Below are positions 43,549 through 52,234 of a stretch of 64,000 nt of DNA, one piece after another. The stretch's first letter is position 1, and each line of letters opens with the position of its first letter. Made by a program: the position numbers and the translations under genes. The notes below the pieces were generated by a model. The model searched no databases. It had not been told where the DNA came from and was given only the letters and a program-made list of their open reading frames with translations. Where the stretch lies: the NCBI RefSeq assembly GCF_024204665.1, contig NZ_CP100356.1:186001-250000 (forward strand). The letters run 5' to 3'. Origin of the DNA: Natronosalvus rutilus (GTDB lineage: Archaea > Halobacteriota > Halobacteria > Halobacteriales > Natrialbaceae).

Positions 43549-43898
43549 GATGGAGAGGTTACGTGAATGAAACCACTAACAGTACATTAGTGTTGTTGCG
43601 GTTACGGATTTGATTAGCGGCAACTTCCCATTTTGCCATTCAATGGCCCCGTGAGTCGCCATATAACGTTGAGTTTAGGTATCTTTAGGTTCCCTTTGAT
43701 GGCGTTTAGCTCTCTGATGATACGAATTGCTCGGATTTGCGGCCAAAATCCTTCCACTATGACGCTCTGAGTCCTGGATTTCAGCCCTGAAAGTCGACAC
43801 TTCCTAGTAATTCAATAGAGCCATGGGTTTAGATACCTCAGTGATGTGCTGTGTTGAATAGACTGACGGCGTCGGGATAGGCCGTCAAATCAGTAAAG
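43549..43898. other. Gap before IS5-type remnant
   Basis: No gene is visible. This is probably the left part of the degenerate insertion sequence that follows, plus the promoter of the DEAH helicase gene (minus strand). Confidence 0.4.
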
Positions 43899-44739
43899 AT
43901 GAAGCTGAGGAAATCGATTATGGTGGAAGTCGATATCCTCGGCTTCGTTGAGATATTTAAGCGGCTAGCCAAACAAGCGGGCGAGCTCACTGGAAGCACG
44001 TCGTCATTCACGGATTTCGACGTGAGGAGGAACGTAGCTTTCGTGAAACCGAGAACCGGCTGAAGTATATAAGTGAAATTCGGGATGTACTCGAACTGGA
44101 GAAGGAAGATATTCCGGATTACACAACTCTGAACAAGCCGTTTGATCGGTTCAAGATGTGGGTCTGGCGGGCGTTGCTGCGCGTTTCGGCGCAGCAACAC
44201 TCGTAGTCTAAATACGCCGCTCTTGACAGCACGTTCTTTGATCGCGGGTACGATTCCGTGCACTATCTCGGCCGGTCTGACCGAACGGTCGAAACAATGA
44301 AAGTGACGATACTACCGATACAACGTCGATAGCCGTCCTTAGCGTGCAGTGCCACGCCCAGTGGCATCACGATACGAAGACTGGGCGGCGTCGTCCGCCG
44401 GAATGCGGACGATCTGCAATACTGTCGCTGCTGACAATAGCTTTCAGGACTGGCATTCCGAGTGCGACTTTTACAGGTCGGTGTTGAGCCGTTGATTCAC
44501 TACAGTGGGGTTTGATCGAATACCCATCGCCGACGACGGAGCGATTCGTCTGCGAACGCTGTCAACAACACGCTCATCCGAGAACACGACTACACCCAGC
44601 TGGATGGCTGAAACATCGTACTCGTCTGTCAAGCGCTCGCTTGGCGAAGCCCTACGTGCGCGAGATGGTATCGAGAGTTCCGTGAAATCGTCCTCATGTT
44701 CGCCATCTTGAACATCGAATTACTCCGTGAACCACTATG
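43899..44739 (+). pseudogene. IS5-family transposase, decayed
   Basis: Pieces in shifting frames match ISH-type IS5 transposases: KRLAKQAGELTGSTSSFTDF, YISEIRDVLELEKEDIPDYT, FDRFKMWVWRALLRVSAQQH, ALDSTFFDR, a shifted VRRNADDL, and MAETSYSSVKRSLGEALRAR plus REIVLMFAILNIELL at the end. Several frameshifts and stops make it inactive. It sits exactly between the helicase unit and the McrBC-like pair. Confidence 0.8.
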
Positions 44740-44803
44740 ATCCCTATGCCATACCCCTACATCGTGATGGATGTTGGCAAGTGGTTTTCTATGCTTGTAA
44801 CAA

Positions 44804-46198
44804 TCACAGGATCCGACCCGGGGAATCCGGATATTGGACTATCTTGATTTCCTCGTTGGGTGGCGACACTGTTTCCTGGTCGAGTTCGTCAACGAACAGT
44901 ACCCCTTTGACGTTCACCGAGTCGAGGACGTTCTCCGCCCTCTCGACGTACTCACTTGTCGACTGGTGCTTAACGAACGCCATATATTCAAGTAACTCAC
45001 GCAGGCCAGTCGCCACATAATCGATACTTTGCGTGTATTTTACCTCGCCGATGAATACCTGAGCGAGTTCCTGTTCACCATCCGACTTTTCCTTATATTG
45101 TTCCAGTACAATATCGGGACGTCCTCCCCACAAAACGTCTCTTCCACCGTGATCCAGCATGTCAGAAGATAGTGACTTCCTCCGACAGAGTACTTCGTTC
45201 ATCCGATAGAGATACCCATCTGGTTTGACATTTTCTGCATCGATCGACTCTTCGAACGTGAGATTCTCTCCCGTCGCATCGTGATATAGGGCGAATCGTG
45301 AGTCTCGATGTTCCCACGTGGCGATTGTCGAGGTATCGTTCTGGTTATCGGTCAACACCCGATACTCGACGCCTTCGTAGGCGTCCAACACCCGGAACAC
45401 CCAGTATAGTTCAAAGAGAATCTCGGCTTTATCAGGGGCAATAAGCGTGTGGTCCAGAATGTCCCGAGCTTCAACACTATCCAGTTCGTGACTCATTAAC
45501 TGACGATATCGATCCAGAAGTATCGCTGCCTCTCGATAGAATTTAGACCGTGACCGCTTGACCGACTCAATAGTTCGTTTCGAGATCTCCGTCTCATCGA
45601 CCTTAATCCGCTGCAAATAGATATTCTTCTGGTAGATTCGATCAAACATATCCGCGGTGGATTCTTGTTTGCGACCGGTAGGACTGAAATCCGACTGAAC
45701 CCACGCCTCGAGCCACTCGTAACCATTAGGGTTGTTGCGGGCATATGCCAAATCCTCTGTGACAGTGTCATAGACGACGCTCAATAATCGCTTCAACACC
45801 AGATTCTCGTCGATATCATAGTGAACCTTTGGACGGTCACACACAAAAATCGGCTCGTCAAGTCGACCTACTCGGGCACGACGTTTCACCGTCTCAGACC
45901 AATTTAGCTGCCCACGAACCTCACCATGATGCTCGGACGACTGTGGCGACGTGGAGGTCTTCATTCGGCGGATACGCGCCTCTAACTTTCGCATAAAATC
46001 CACTACTCCCACGTCATTTCCGCCACCTTCGGCATCAGTCAGCACGAAATGAATCCGGAGCAGTGTTTCGATGTCGTCGATGTCGAGCTCCTTATGTGCC
46101 GATCCGATTACTCGGTCGAATCGGACTCCCTTCCGGAGATAGGTATGGAAGCTGTCGGCAATCTCTTCGAGCAGCCTCTCTACAGTTGCTTTGGCCAT
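44804..46198 (-). CDS. mcrC: McrC-like PD-(D/E)XK nuclease subunit
   Basis: About 464 residues from the ATG at 46198, which lies 5 bp after the McrB stop; an in-frame upstream ATG at 46261 would overlap McrB. The nuclease core is GRPDIVLEQY ... FIGEVKYTQS (D ... E-x-K) followed by GLRELLEYMAFVKH. The N-terminal half is helical with LDEPIFVCDRPKVHYDIDEN. McrC proteins supply the nuclease for an AAA+ GTPase McrB ring; gene order here fits that. Similarity to DUF2357/McrC-like families is likely, though overall sequence is divergent. Confidence 0.75.
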   Translation of the reverse strand: MAKATVERLLEEIADSFHTYLRKGVRFDRVIGSAHKELDIDDIETLLRIHFVLTDAEGGGNDVGVVDFMRKLEARIRRMKTSTSPQSSEHHGEVRGQLNWSETVKRRARVGRLDEPIFVCDRPKVHYDIDENLVLKRLLSVVYDTVTEDLAYARNNPNGYEWLEAWVQSDFSPTGRKQESTADMFDRIYQKNIYLQRIKVDETEISKRTIESVKRSRSKFYREAAILLDRYRQLMSHELDSVEARDILDHTLIAPDKAEILFELYWVFRVLDAYEGVEYRVLTDNQNDTSTIATWEHRDSRFALYHDATGENLTFEESIDAENVKPDGYLYRMNEVLCRRKSLSSDMLDHGGRDVLWGGRPDIVLEQYKEKSDGEQELAQVFIGEVKYTQSIDYVATGLRELLEYMAFVKHQSTSEYVERAENVLDSVNVKGVLFVDELDQETVSPPNEEIKIVQYPDSPGRIL

Positions 46199-46203
46199 CC
46201 TGT

Positions 46204-48423
46204 TTATCCCTCGTTGTTTTGCTGGAGATCCATCTGGAAGAAATCGCGTGCGACCGTCCACAACTCTTCCGTATCTCCACTCACAATTGATTCTAATCGC
46301 CCGAGTAATCTTTCCAACTCATTTCGTCGCAACCCCTCCAGTTGCGGAAACACATACATAATGAGTGGAGAGACGTAATCTGCAGTGTCCCGGGACGAAG
46401 CCGTCGCCACGTGTGTGTAGATGTCCTCGATAATTGCCGGTCCAATCACCCTCTCTTCATTAATTGCACGCCAGATACGACCGACTAGTTCGTAATGGTC
46501 TTCAACCTCGGGTATATCGCTGGTTTCCGACCACACACTAACGTACTCTCCCACCAACGCCTGCAGCGCCGCATCGTCACCATCCTCTTGTGGCGGGAGT
46601 TCGGGAACTCCGACCGGAACGAACGCCCACCGACGCATGAACGCGTAACTCATCTCGTAGAGTGAGGTTTTATCGAGCGTGTTCATTGTCGCGAGCATCT
46701 GCCAATCATTTGGAATGTAGAATCGACTAGGCCCGATCTCCTGATCCGACCGCGATGCATCCAGAATTTGTATCGGCTCACCATCCGATCCATTAAACGG
46801 GAGTGTGACAGTCTCGCCGGTCAGCGCCGAAAATAGCGATCCGAAGGCTTTGTCAATATCTGCTCGGTTAAGTTCGTCGATTATTAGCCACTCGTTCGTA
46901 GGGGCCCCATCTTTCTCGTTCTTGAATCGATCTAATACTACTCCCGGTTTGAATTCTAGAGTATTCTCGGAAGTTGTCTGGTATCCACCCACGGTGTCGA
47001 ACGTCGACCAATCTGCCGATGCCGTGACGAGTTCGTACTTCTCGTTAACCGTCCCCTCACATATCTGCTTGGCCAATTTCGTCTTTCCCGTTCCAGGTGG
47101 GCCGAAGAGGAGAACGTGATTCCCGGACTCCAGCGCTTGGTATATTCGAGAGCGAATGCGTTCCCACTCCTCGTCCGGGAAATGCAGGTTCTTTCGCTCA
47201 ACTCTGATCTCCGATTCCGGGACTGACAAGTCCTCCTCGTAGTCCGCAAACGTTGTTTTCTCGCTCAACTTCAGAATACGCTCGAACTCCTGTTCAGTGA
47301 GTTCTGTGACGACAAAACTATTCCCGGAATTGACGAGTCTGCTGGATTCTAGTTCGCCATCAGATTGTATTTCACTCCAACTCGCCCCATCTAACGATTT
47401 GTCCCACTGAAGCGTGATCCCCTCAATCGTTTCCTCACTCTCATTTCTAGCTTCTTCGTGTACTCCTTCTGCAACGTGGCCTCGACCCACAATCTGCCTC
47501 GTTGGCGAGATCTGATACACTAGAACCTCATCGCCGGAACTAGCGTTCCGATACGCCGTCAGGTTCCTACGGTCACCTCCTTTCTCGTTCGTTAGACTGT
47601 AGAACGTTTGTTGACCTTCTCGATGCCAGTTTGTCGCTTCGGAATTCACCCAAAAGTAGCGCTTTGTATCCTCGCCTCCTATCTCCGGGTCACTCTCCGA
47701 ATCAACCCGGGACAACAGATCATCCAGTGAAAGCAGTTCCTCCCAACTCCAGATCATCGTCTGGACATGAAGCATCGAGGCATCCTCCACCCGTCCAATG
47801 AGTTGTTTTCGGATTTGCTCGCAGGCCTCGTTCAATTGCCGATACTGGCTCTTGTTGAAACCTTGTCGAACCGTGTATCCCGCAAACTCGTCGAAAAACT
47901 CCCGCATTTCCGTCCATTTATAGTGAACGTGCCGATCTGGATGAACGAACATCAGCAGGCACGTTGCGAGCGCGAGAAGAGAACCTGGGGCCGTTTCAAT
48001 GGCATCATAGTGCTCATGAAAAGTTTCGAGCCTCTCCACGATATCCTCACTGGGATCAAAAAAGAACGAGAGTATCTCGGCTGTTACAGTTGGATTATCC
48101 CGAGAGATTTCTTTGAAGTCCCTCCACGCAATTCCGCCGTTGGCACCGCCACCAAGCATATACACCGGAATCCGACTGTCAATACTCACTGGCTCATTGA
48201 GAACGGCAAGTAATTGCTCAATGTCTTCTGAATCTAATTCCGTAATTTCGAACTCATCTAAAAATTCGGTTTGTATATACTCGTGATAGTCCCACTTCCA
48301 CGTTTCCCAACCTACGGATGTGTCCGCCTCTTGCTTGTATCCTCCCTCGTTCCACACGTCTTCGAACCGTGTGAGCAGTTTGTCAATCTTTTTAAACCCA
48401 ATCACGTCATCGGATCCACTCAT
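46204..48423 (-). CDS. mcrB: McrB-like AAA+ GTPase with internal EVE-like domain
   Basis: 739 residues in three parts. The N-terminal ~235 residues are helical with no family call. Residues ~255-375 (RYFWVNSEATNWHREGQQTF, then SSGDEVLVYQISPTRQIVGR, GHVAEG) match the EVE/YTH-like base-reader fold. The AAA+ core has Walker A GPPGTGKT (441-448), Walker B WLIIDELNRAD, and the McrB hallmark MNTLDKTSLYEMSYAFMRRW. EVE-McrB fusions recognise modified bases in DNA and activate the McrC nuclease. It heads the operon with the McrC-like gene. With preQ0 genes close by, a deazaguanine-modified base is a reasonable candidate ligand (inference). Confidence 0.85.
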   Translation of the reverse strand: MSGSDDVIGFKKIDKLLTRFEDVWNEGGYKQEADTSVGWETWKWDYHEYIQTEFLDEFEITELDSEDIEQLLAVLNEPVSIDSRIPVYMLGGGANGGIAWRDFKEISRDNPTVTAEILSFFFDPSEDIVERLETFHEHYDAIETAPGSLLALATCLLMFVHPDRHVHYKWTEMREFFDEFAGYTVRQGFNKSQYRQLNEACEQIRKQLIGRVEDASMLHVQTMIWSWEELLSLDDLLSRVDSESDPEIGGEDTKRYFWVNSEATNWHREGQQTFYSLTNEKGGDRRNLTAYRNASSGDEVLVYQISPTRQIVGRGHVAEGVHEEARNESEETIEGITLQWDKSLDGASWSEIQSDGELESSRLVNSGNSFVVTELTEQEFERILKLSEKTTFADYEEDLSVPESEIRVERKNLHFPDEEWERIRSRIYQALESGNHVLLFGPPGTGKTKLAKQICEGTVNEKYELVTASADWSTFDTVGGYQTTSENTLEFKPGVVLDRFKNEKDGAPTNEWLIIDELNRADIDKAFGSLFSALTGETVTLPFNGSDGEPIQILDASRSDQEIGPSRFYIPNDWQMLATMNTLDKTSLYEMSYAFMRRWAFVPVGVPELPPQEDGDDAALQALVGEYVSVWSETSDIPEVEDHYELVGRIWRAINEERVIGPAIIEDIYTHVATASSRDTADYVSPLIMYVFPQLEGLRRNELERLLGRLESIVSGDTEELWTVARDFFQMDLQQNNEG

Positions 48424-49094
48424 TCTTCCTTTATTTTCTACCTACCCTCATATACGTATACTCTATTCAGAGTGTACCTTGGCTTCGTCGAACCGAAGCA
48501 TGCGCGATTACAGTCGTTGGTCGCCGTGAAAAAAGATTACAAATCCTAATTAGGACCTTTAGTGGTTAGAAAGATCGTAATAAAATTGCTTCCATCGAGA
48601 TCAATCCATTACAAACAAGTATTAGACAAAATGATAGCGGCTACTCGTCATACCAATTGCGAACGACGTTGCGTTCTACATCAATCTCACATATAAGGTA
48701 CTCCTCAAAGAGAAAGATGAGAAGACGCCCTTCGTCCAATCCTTCATAGAGTTGATATTCTAAACGTCCCGGTCAGCGTCTGCATGTTATCCTATGTAGA
48801 ATAGATTATCCTAATCATTCAAAGAGTTCATCAATATGATCAACGGGCTACTTGGACGATCCTCACTGTGCGTCGATCCCTTCTCACAAATTTATCACCA
48901 GGAAATAGATTTCATCGCTAACCTCCAACCGAGTACCCCTTTGTGAGTTGTGACACTATTACGTCGGTCGCAACTCACCTCTGACGACGACGCTCCCTCA
49001 CTGATCATCGAGGAGCATCAAATCAATCACTGTGACCTACAAGAAAATCTGGCTTCAAACCGACTCAACTGTAATGCCTTCCGATGGTACTAAT
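48424..49094. other. Intergenic region with one gene fragment
   Basis: 670 bp between the EVE-McrB gene and queC, AT-richer than its surroundings. Apart from the fragment at 48641-48766 no coding sequence is evident. Confidence 0.45.
48641..48766 (-). pseudogene. Unidentified C-terminal fragment
   Basis: A frame without start reads LEYQLYEGLDEGRLLIFLFE, then CEIDVERNVVRNWYDE and stop. Composition is protein-like; no family is recognised. Confidence 0.3.
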
Positions 49095-49793
49095 CTAATC
49101 TGATGAGAAACTAGGTCGTTCAGCGTACGTGATTGGATCCCTCGAGCCAGCATTACGGAACGCCTCAAGTCGTAAAGCACAGGAATCACACGTCCCACAC
49201 GCTGGTTCGTCGTCCCGATAACACGACCACGTGAGTTCGTACGGGACGTCGAGCTCAAGACCGCGTTCGGCGATATTTGTTTTCGACCACTTGACATATG
49301 GTGCGACGAGGTCGATTTCTGTCTCGGGTTTTGTCCCGACGTCAATGACCTTTTGAAAGGCATCAAAGAATGCTGGCCGACAATCCGGATACCCCGCGAA
49401 ATCTTCCGAGTGAGCACCCATAAACACTGCTGCGCAGTCGTTTGCTTCGGCATACGAGATAGCCATGGCTACCAGATTCGCGTTCCGAAACGGGACGTAC
49501 GACGTAGGAATTTCATCGCTTTTGAGGTCAGTGTCTGTAACTTCCATGTTCTCGTCAGTAAGGCTTGACGCCCCAATCTTCGAGAGATGGCCCGTCTCAA
49601 TATGGAGGAAGTCCGCTGCGTCAACTTCATTCGCCAATGCGTTTGCACACTCGTATTCTTTGGTCTCGGTTCGCTGTCCGTATGACGTATGCAAGAAATA
49701 TGGCTCGTATCCACGGGCAATCGCTTCGTAGACTGCGGTTGCGCTGTCCATACCCCCGGAGACCAGAATCACTGCACGTTTGTTGTTACTCAT
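49095..49793 (-). CDS. queC: 7-cyano-7-deazaguanine synthase QueC
   Basis: 232 residues. The ATP-pyrophosphatase loop SGGMDS is at 12-17; FLHTSYGQRTETKE and TSYVPFRNANLVAMAISYAE are conserved QueC segments; the zinc site is C-x8-C-x2-C-x2-C (SCYRDDEPACGTCDSC). It converts 7-carboxy-7-deazaguanine to preQ0 with ATP and ammonia, last step of the pathway. It overlaps the folE stub by 8 bp. PreQ0 feeds archaeosine in tRNA in all haloarchaea and DNA modification in dpd islands. Confidence 0.97.
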   Translation of the reverse strand: MSNNKRAVILVSGGMDSATAVYEAIARGYEPYFLHTSYGQRTETKEYECANALANEVDAADFLHIETGHLSKIGASSLTDENMEVTDTDLKSDEIPTSYVPFRNANLVAMAISYAEANDCAAVFMGAHSEDFAGYPDCRPAFFDAFQKVIDVGTKPETEIDLVAPYVKWSKTNIAERGLELDVPYELTWSCYRDDEPACGTCDSCALRLEAFRNAGSRDPITYAERPSFSSD

Positions 49794-49938
49794 GAGTATC
49801 AACTGCCGAACGCCCTACTCGATCAGGGTTCTCTCCCAGCGCCTCAAGTAGCATACGCGTGGCGCGTTGGGCTTTCTGCCGGGTAATACCGGATGACTCG
49901 CTGTTCTCTGTATTCGGCTGATGCTGTTGTCTCGTCAT
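49786..49938 (-). pseudogene. folE: GTP cyclohydrolase I (FolE) N-terminal stub
   Basis: ATG at 49938 overlaps the queE stop by 4 bp and opens a 50-codon frame: MTRQQHQPNTENSESSGITR followed by QKAQRATRMLLEALGENPDR, the amphipathic opening helix and GENPDR turn of FolE. Where EGLxxTPxR should follow, the frame runs into VGRSAVDTHE and stops inside the queC start. About 75 per cent of a normal FolE is missing, including all catalytic zinc ligands. It looks like an internal deletion that joined the folE start to queC. Confidence 0.6.
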
Positions 49939-50711
49939 GTTCCTGGTTCGTCGTTCCACAAATCGACGTGCAATCGGGGCGTGTAGCGATAGCCACGTTC
50001 AATCGCCAACTCAGCCACGTCGTTTCGTTTCTCGTCCAATTCTTCTCGCGTCATCCCTTCCGGCATCAGTAACACATCGTCGTTGGCAACGCTCGTGTCG
50101 GCCTCCTCTCGGATTTGGTCGAACAGTTCGTCAATTTCGGACAGATCATCCGGGTCGGTAACGACGAACTTCAATTGGCTATCGTACTCGTCGATCAAGT
50201 TTGCGAGCGCCTCAAGATTGATGCGCCGTTTTTCGTGGCGCATCTCCCATTCGCCGTCTCCTTTCGGATCACGGGTTGGTATGGGCGTACTGCTCGAGAG
50301 TTTCGGGCTAATACTCGCCAAATCAATCGCTGCATCTCGATAGACGGTGCCGTTGGTCTCGACAGTTGTGTGATAGCCGTACTCCGCTAATTCATCTAAG
50401 AGGCGAACGGATTGCTCGTGGATCATCGGCTCTCCGCCAGTCAAAACCACGTGGTCGGTATTTTCGTAGCCACGGACTTCGTCGACGATATCGTCAATCG
50501 AAAGCCACGCTCCGGTCGGTTCCCATGAGGTGTGATAGGAGTCACAGAACCAACACCTGAGATTGCAGCCGGATGTCCTGATAAATACTGAAGGGACACC
50601 GGCGAGTTTACCCTCTCCCTGTAACGAGTAGAAGAGTTCGTTTATCGGCAGACCCTCTCCCTCGACGTCGTCATCAGAAGCGAGCCCTGAAACATCACTT
50701 GCAACCGGCAT
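49935..50711 (-). CDS. queE: 7-carboxy-7-deazaguanine synthase QueE (radical SAM)
   Basis: 258 residues. Radical SAM cluster C-x3-C-x2-C in CNLRCWFCDS, preceded by LFYSLQGEGKLAGVPSVFIR, and TGGEP motif in VVLTGGEPMIHEQ. The enzyme contracts 6-carboxytetrahydropterin to 7-carboxy-7-deazaguanine. The first ~20 residues are an acidic extension. Its start overlaps the queD stop by one base and its stop overlaps the folE stub, so the four genes are one transcript. Confidence 0.97.
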   Translation of the reverse strand: MPVASDVSGLASDDDVEGEGLPINELFYSLQGEGKLAGVPSVFIRTSGCNLRCWFCDSYHTSWEPTGAWLSIDDIVDEVRGYENTDHVVLTGGEPMIHEQSVRLLDELAEYGYHTTVETNGTVYRDAAIDLASISPKLSSSTPIPTRDPKGDGEWEMRHEKRRINLEALANLIDEYDSQLKFVVTDPDDLSEIDELFDQIREEADTSVANDDVLLMPEGMTREELDEKRNDVAELAIERGYRYTPRLHVDLWNDEPGT

Positions 50712-51172
50712 CAGTACGTAGCGCAGAGCTCACTCGTCTCTCGAACGGTCACCGAAACTTCCGATACATTATCGGGGAACGTCTCGAGCATCCGTTCCTC
50801 GAGGAGAACCGCCATCACTTCGGCCGTTGGGGGGTGCTCGAGTATAATAAGCGAATCAGCGTCTCCTGATGCTTCAAACGCCTCGATTAGAGGATCTCCC
50901 TTTTGGACGATAAATCGATGGTCCCAGTGGTCGATGACGTCAGTCACGGCTCCTTTATCTACAACCCAGCCCTCATCGGAGAGCTGACCGGTGATTTCAA
51001 CGGTGATTTCGTAGTTGTGACCATGTGGCCGTGCACATTTACCATCGTGATGTAGAATTCGATGACCCGTGCTGATTCGTATCGGTCTATCTTCGCCGAT
51101 TAGAAGAGTTCTCTCACCAGATGCGTGAAGAGGAAGGCCATCTGGATCCTCTTGAGATATGCTATGAGTCAT
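50711..51172 (-). CDS. queD: 6-carboxytetrahydropterin synthase QueD
   Basis: About 153 residues from MTHSISQEDPDG. Active-site elements: zinc ligand H in ISTGHRIL, catalytic C with HGH in GKCARPHGHNYEI, and DHWDHRFIVQKGD with EHPPTAEV. It makes 6-carboxytetrahydropterin from dihydroneopterin triphosphate, first committed que step. The ATG at 51172 was preferred over 51196 because a TATA-like CTTATATG on the minus strand lies about 27 bp upstream of it. First gene of the queD-queE-(folE)-queC transcript. Confidence 0.95.
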   Translation of the reverse strand: MTHSISQEDPDGLPLHASGERTLLIGEDRPIRISTGHRILHHDGKCARPHGHNYEITVEITGQLSDEGWVVDKGAVTDVIDHWDHRFIVQKGDPLIEAFEASGDADSLIILEHPPTAEVMAVLLEERMLETFPDNVSEVSVTVRETSELCATY

Positions 51173-51193
51173 ACTTGGAGCATACTTGGAGAG

Positions 51194-51203
51194 CATATAA
51201 GCT
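51194..51203 (-). promoter_or_regulatory. queD: TATA box of the que operon
   Basis: AGCTTATATG on the minus strand. Between it and the ATG at 51172 lies a tandem CTCCAAGTATG repeat that could be an operator or chance. Confidence 0.35.
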
Positions 51204-51420
51204 TACGGTTTCAGAATGATTTTCATAATATGGTGCTGTCTATATAAGGGAGAACGCAAGGTAGAACGACGATGGACTGATAGAATCGGTTGTGAAACCA
51301 CTAACTATGATCTGATACTATTGGCAATCGGAATTCACGCGCCCAGGAAAGCCATTCGTGAGTTGATTGGCCTTCGATCGATGAAAACCGTCCTCACACC
51401 TCCGCTGGCTATTGTCTGAG

Positions 51421-52176
51421 CTACTGCGTTACTTCTGGATAGTAGATTATTTCGATCTCCCTTTCGCGAGCCTCGTCAACTTGAGGCTCTGTCTTCCGGG
51501 GGAGTCGAGAGGGATCGTCTCCGCACTGTTCTGCAGTGAGGGCAGCGACCATTGCATCGAGAATGTCGTCACGTTTGCTCTTTCCGATGACGGGTGCGTA
51601 CGCTGGCTCCGTGTACGTCTCTACAGCTTCTTCGAATTTCCCGCGAGGGTTCGTCAGGTGTGACTCGAGAAGGTCCAAGCGAGCATCAATCCCATCCTTC
51701 GATTTCTTCTTACTCGAGACCGGCTCACCCTCGTTGAGCGCAGCGAAACAAACCTCTGGATGCGTCTCTCTTATTTGCGTTGGCTCAAGTTCGTCAGCGA
51801 ACATTGCCAAGAACTCGTCCACCTCTCGAATCCGAGGCACGAGTGCCCACGCTTGATTCTGAACACTGAAATCGAGGTCTGATTGCTCAGCCTTTGCCGC
51901 CTCAATATTCTCTGCCTGAACGGCATCACGGATAGGGGTATAGAATAGACTGCTTCCACGATGGGGATTCAGCATCTCTTTGGCCTCTACATCGCATTCC
52001 CGCCGTTGATCGGTACACAACCCGATCGGGATATCGATAAGTATCCGGTCAGCCGTCGAATGCTGATTCCAGAGATTGAAAATCGTTGGATAGAACCCGA
52101 GTTCTTCGATGCAGCCCTCGTTTACGCTGACTGCAAACCATCCCTTCGACGCCCAGTCAACGCCAATATAGCTCAT
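51421..52176 (-). CDS. DUF429 family protein
   Basis: 251 residues: MSYIGVDWASKGWFAVSV opening with an RNase H-like D-W motif, ILIDIPIGLCTDQRRECDVE, HPEVCFAALN and DDILDAMVAALTAE. This is the DUF429 pattern, an RNase H-like fold of unknown function found beside mobile and defence genes. It is divergent from the GmrSD gene (58-bp gap). A nuclease-like role is possible but the family has no assigned reaction. Confidence 0.8.
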   Translation of the reverse strand: MSYIGVDWASKGWFAVSVNEGCIEELGFYPTIFNLWNQHSTADRILIDIPIGLCTDQRRECDVEAKEMLNPHRGSSLFYTPIRDAVQAENIEAAKAEQSDLDFSVQNQAWALVPRIREVDEFLAMFADELEPTQIRETHPEVCFAALNEGEPVSSKKKSKDGIDARLDLLESHLTNPRGKFEEAVETYTEPAYAPVIGKSKRDDILDAMVAALTAEQCGDDPSRLPRKTEPQVDEAREREIEIIYYPEVTQ

Positions 52177-52234
52177 TGCTCTAGTAAAAAGGAACCATCA
52201 CAAGAACTATTGGGTCAGTAAAGCTGTATGAACT

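Noticed and set aside
43838-44263. 141-codon minus-strand frame
   Set aside because: It is antisense to recognisable IS5-type transposase segments on the plus strand.
51197-51420. preQ1-type riboswitch upstream of the que operon
   Set aside because: The leader appears to be only a few bases long (leaderless), and no H-type pseudoknot elements are seen; such riboswitches are not known in haloarchaea.
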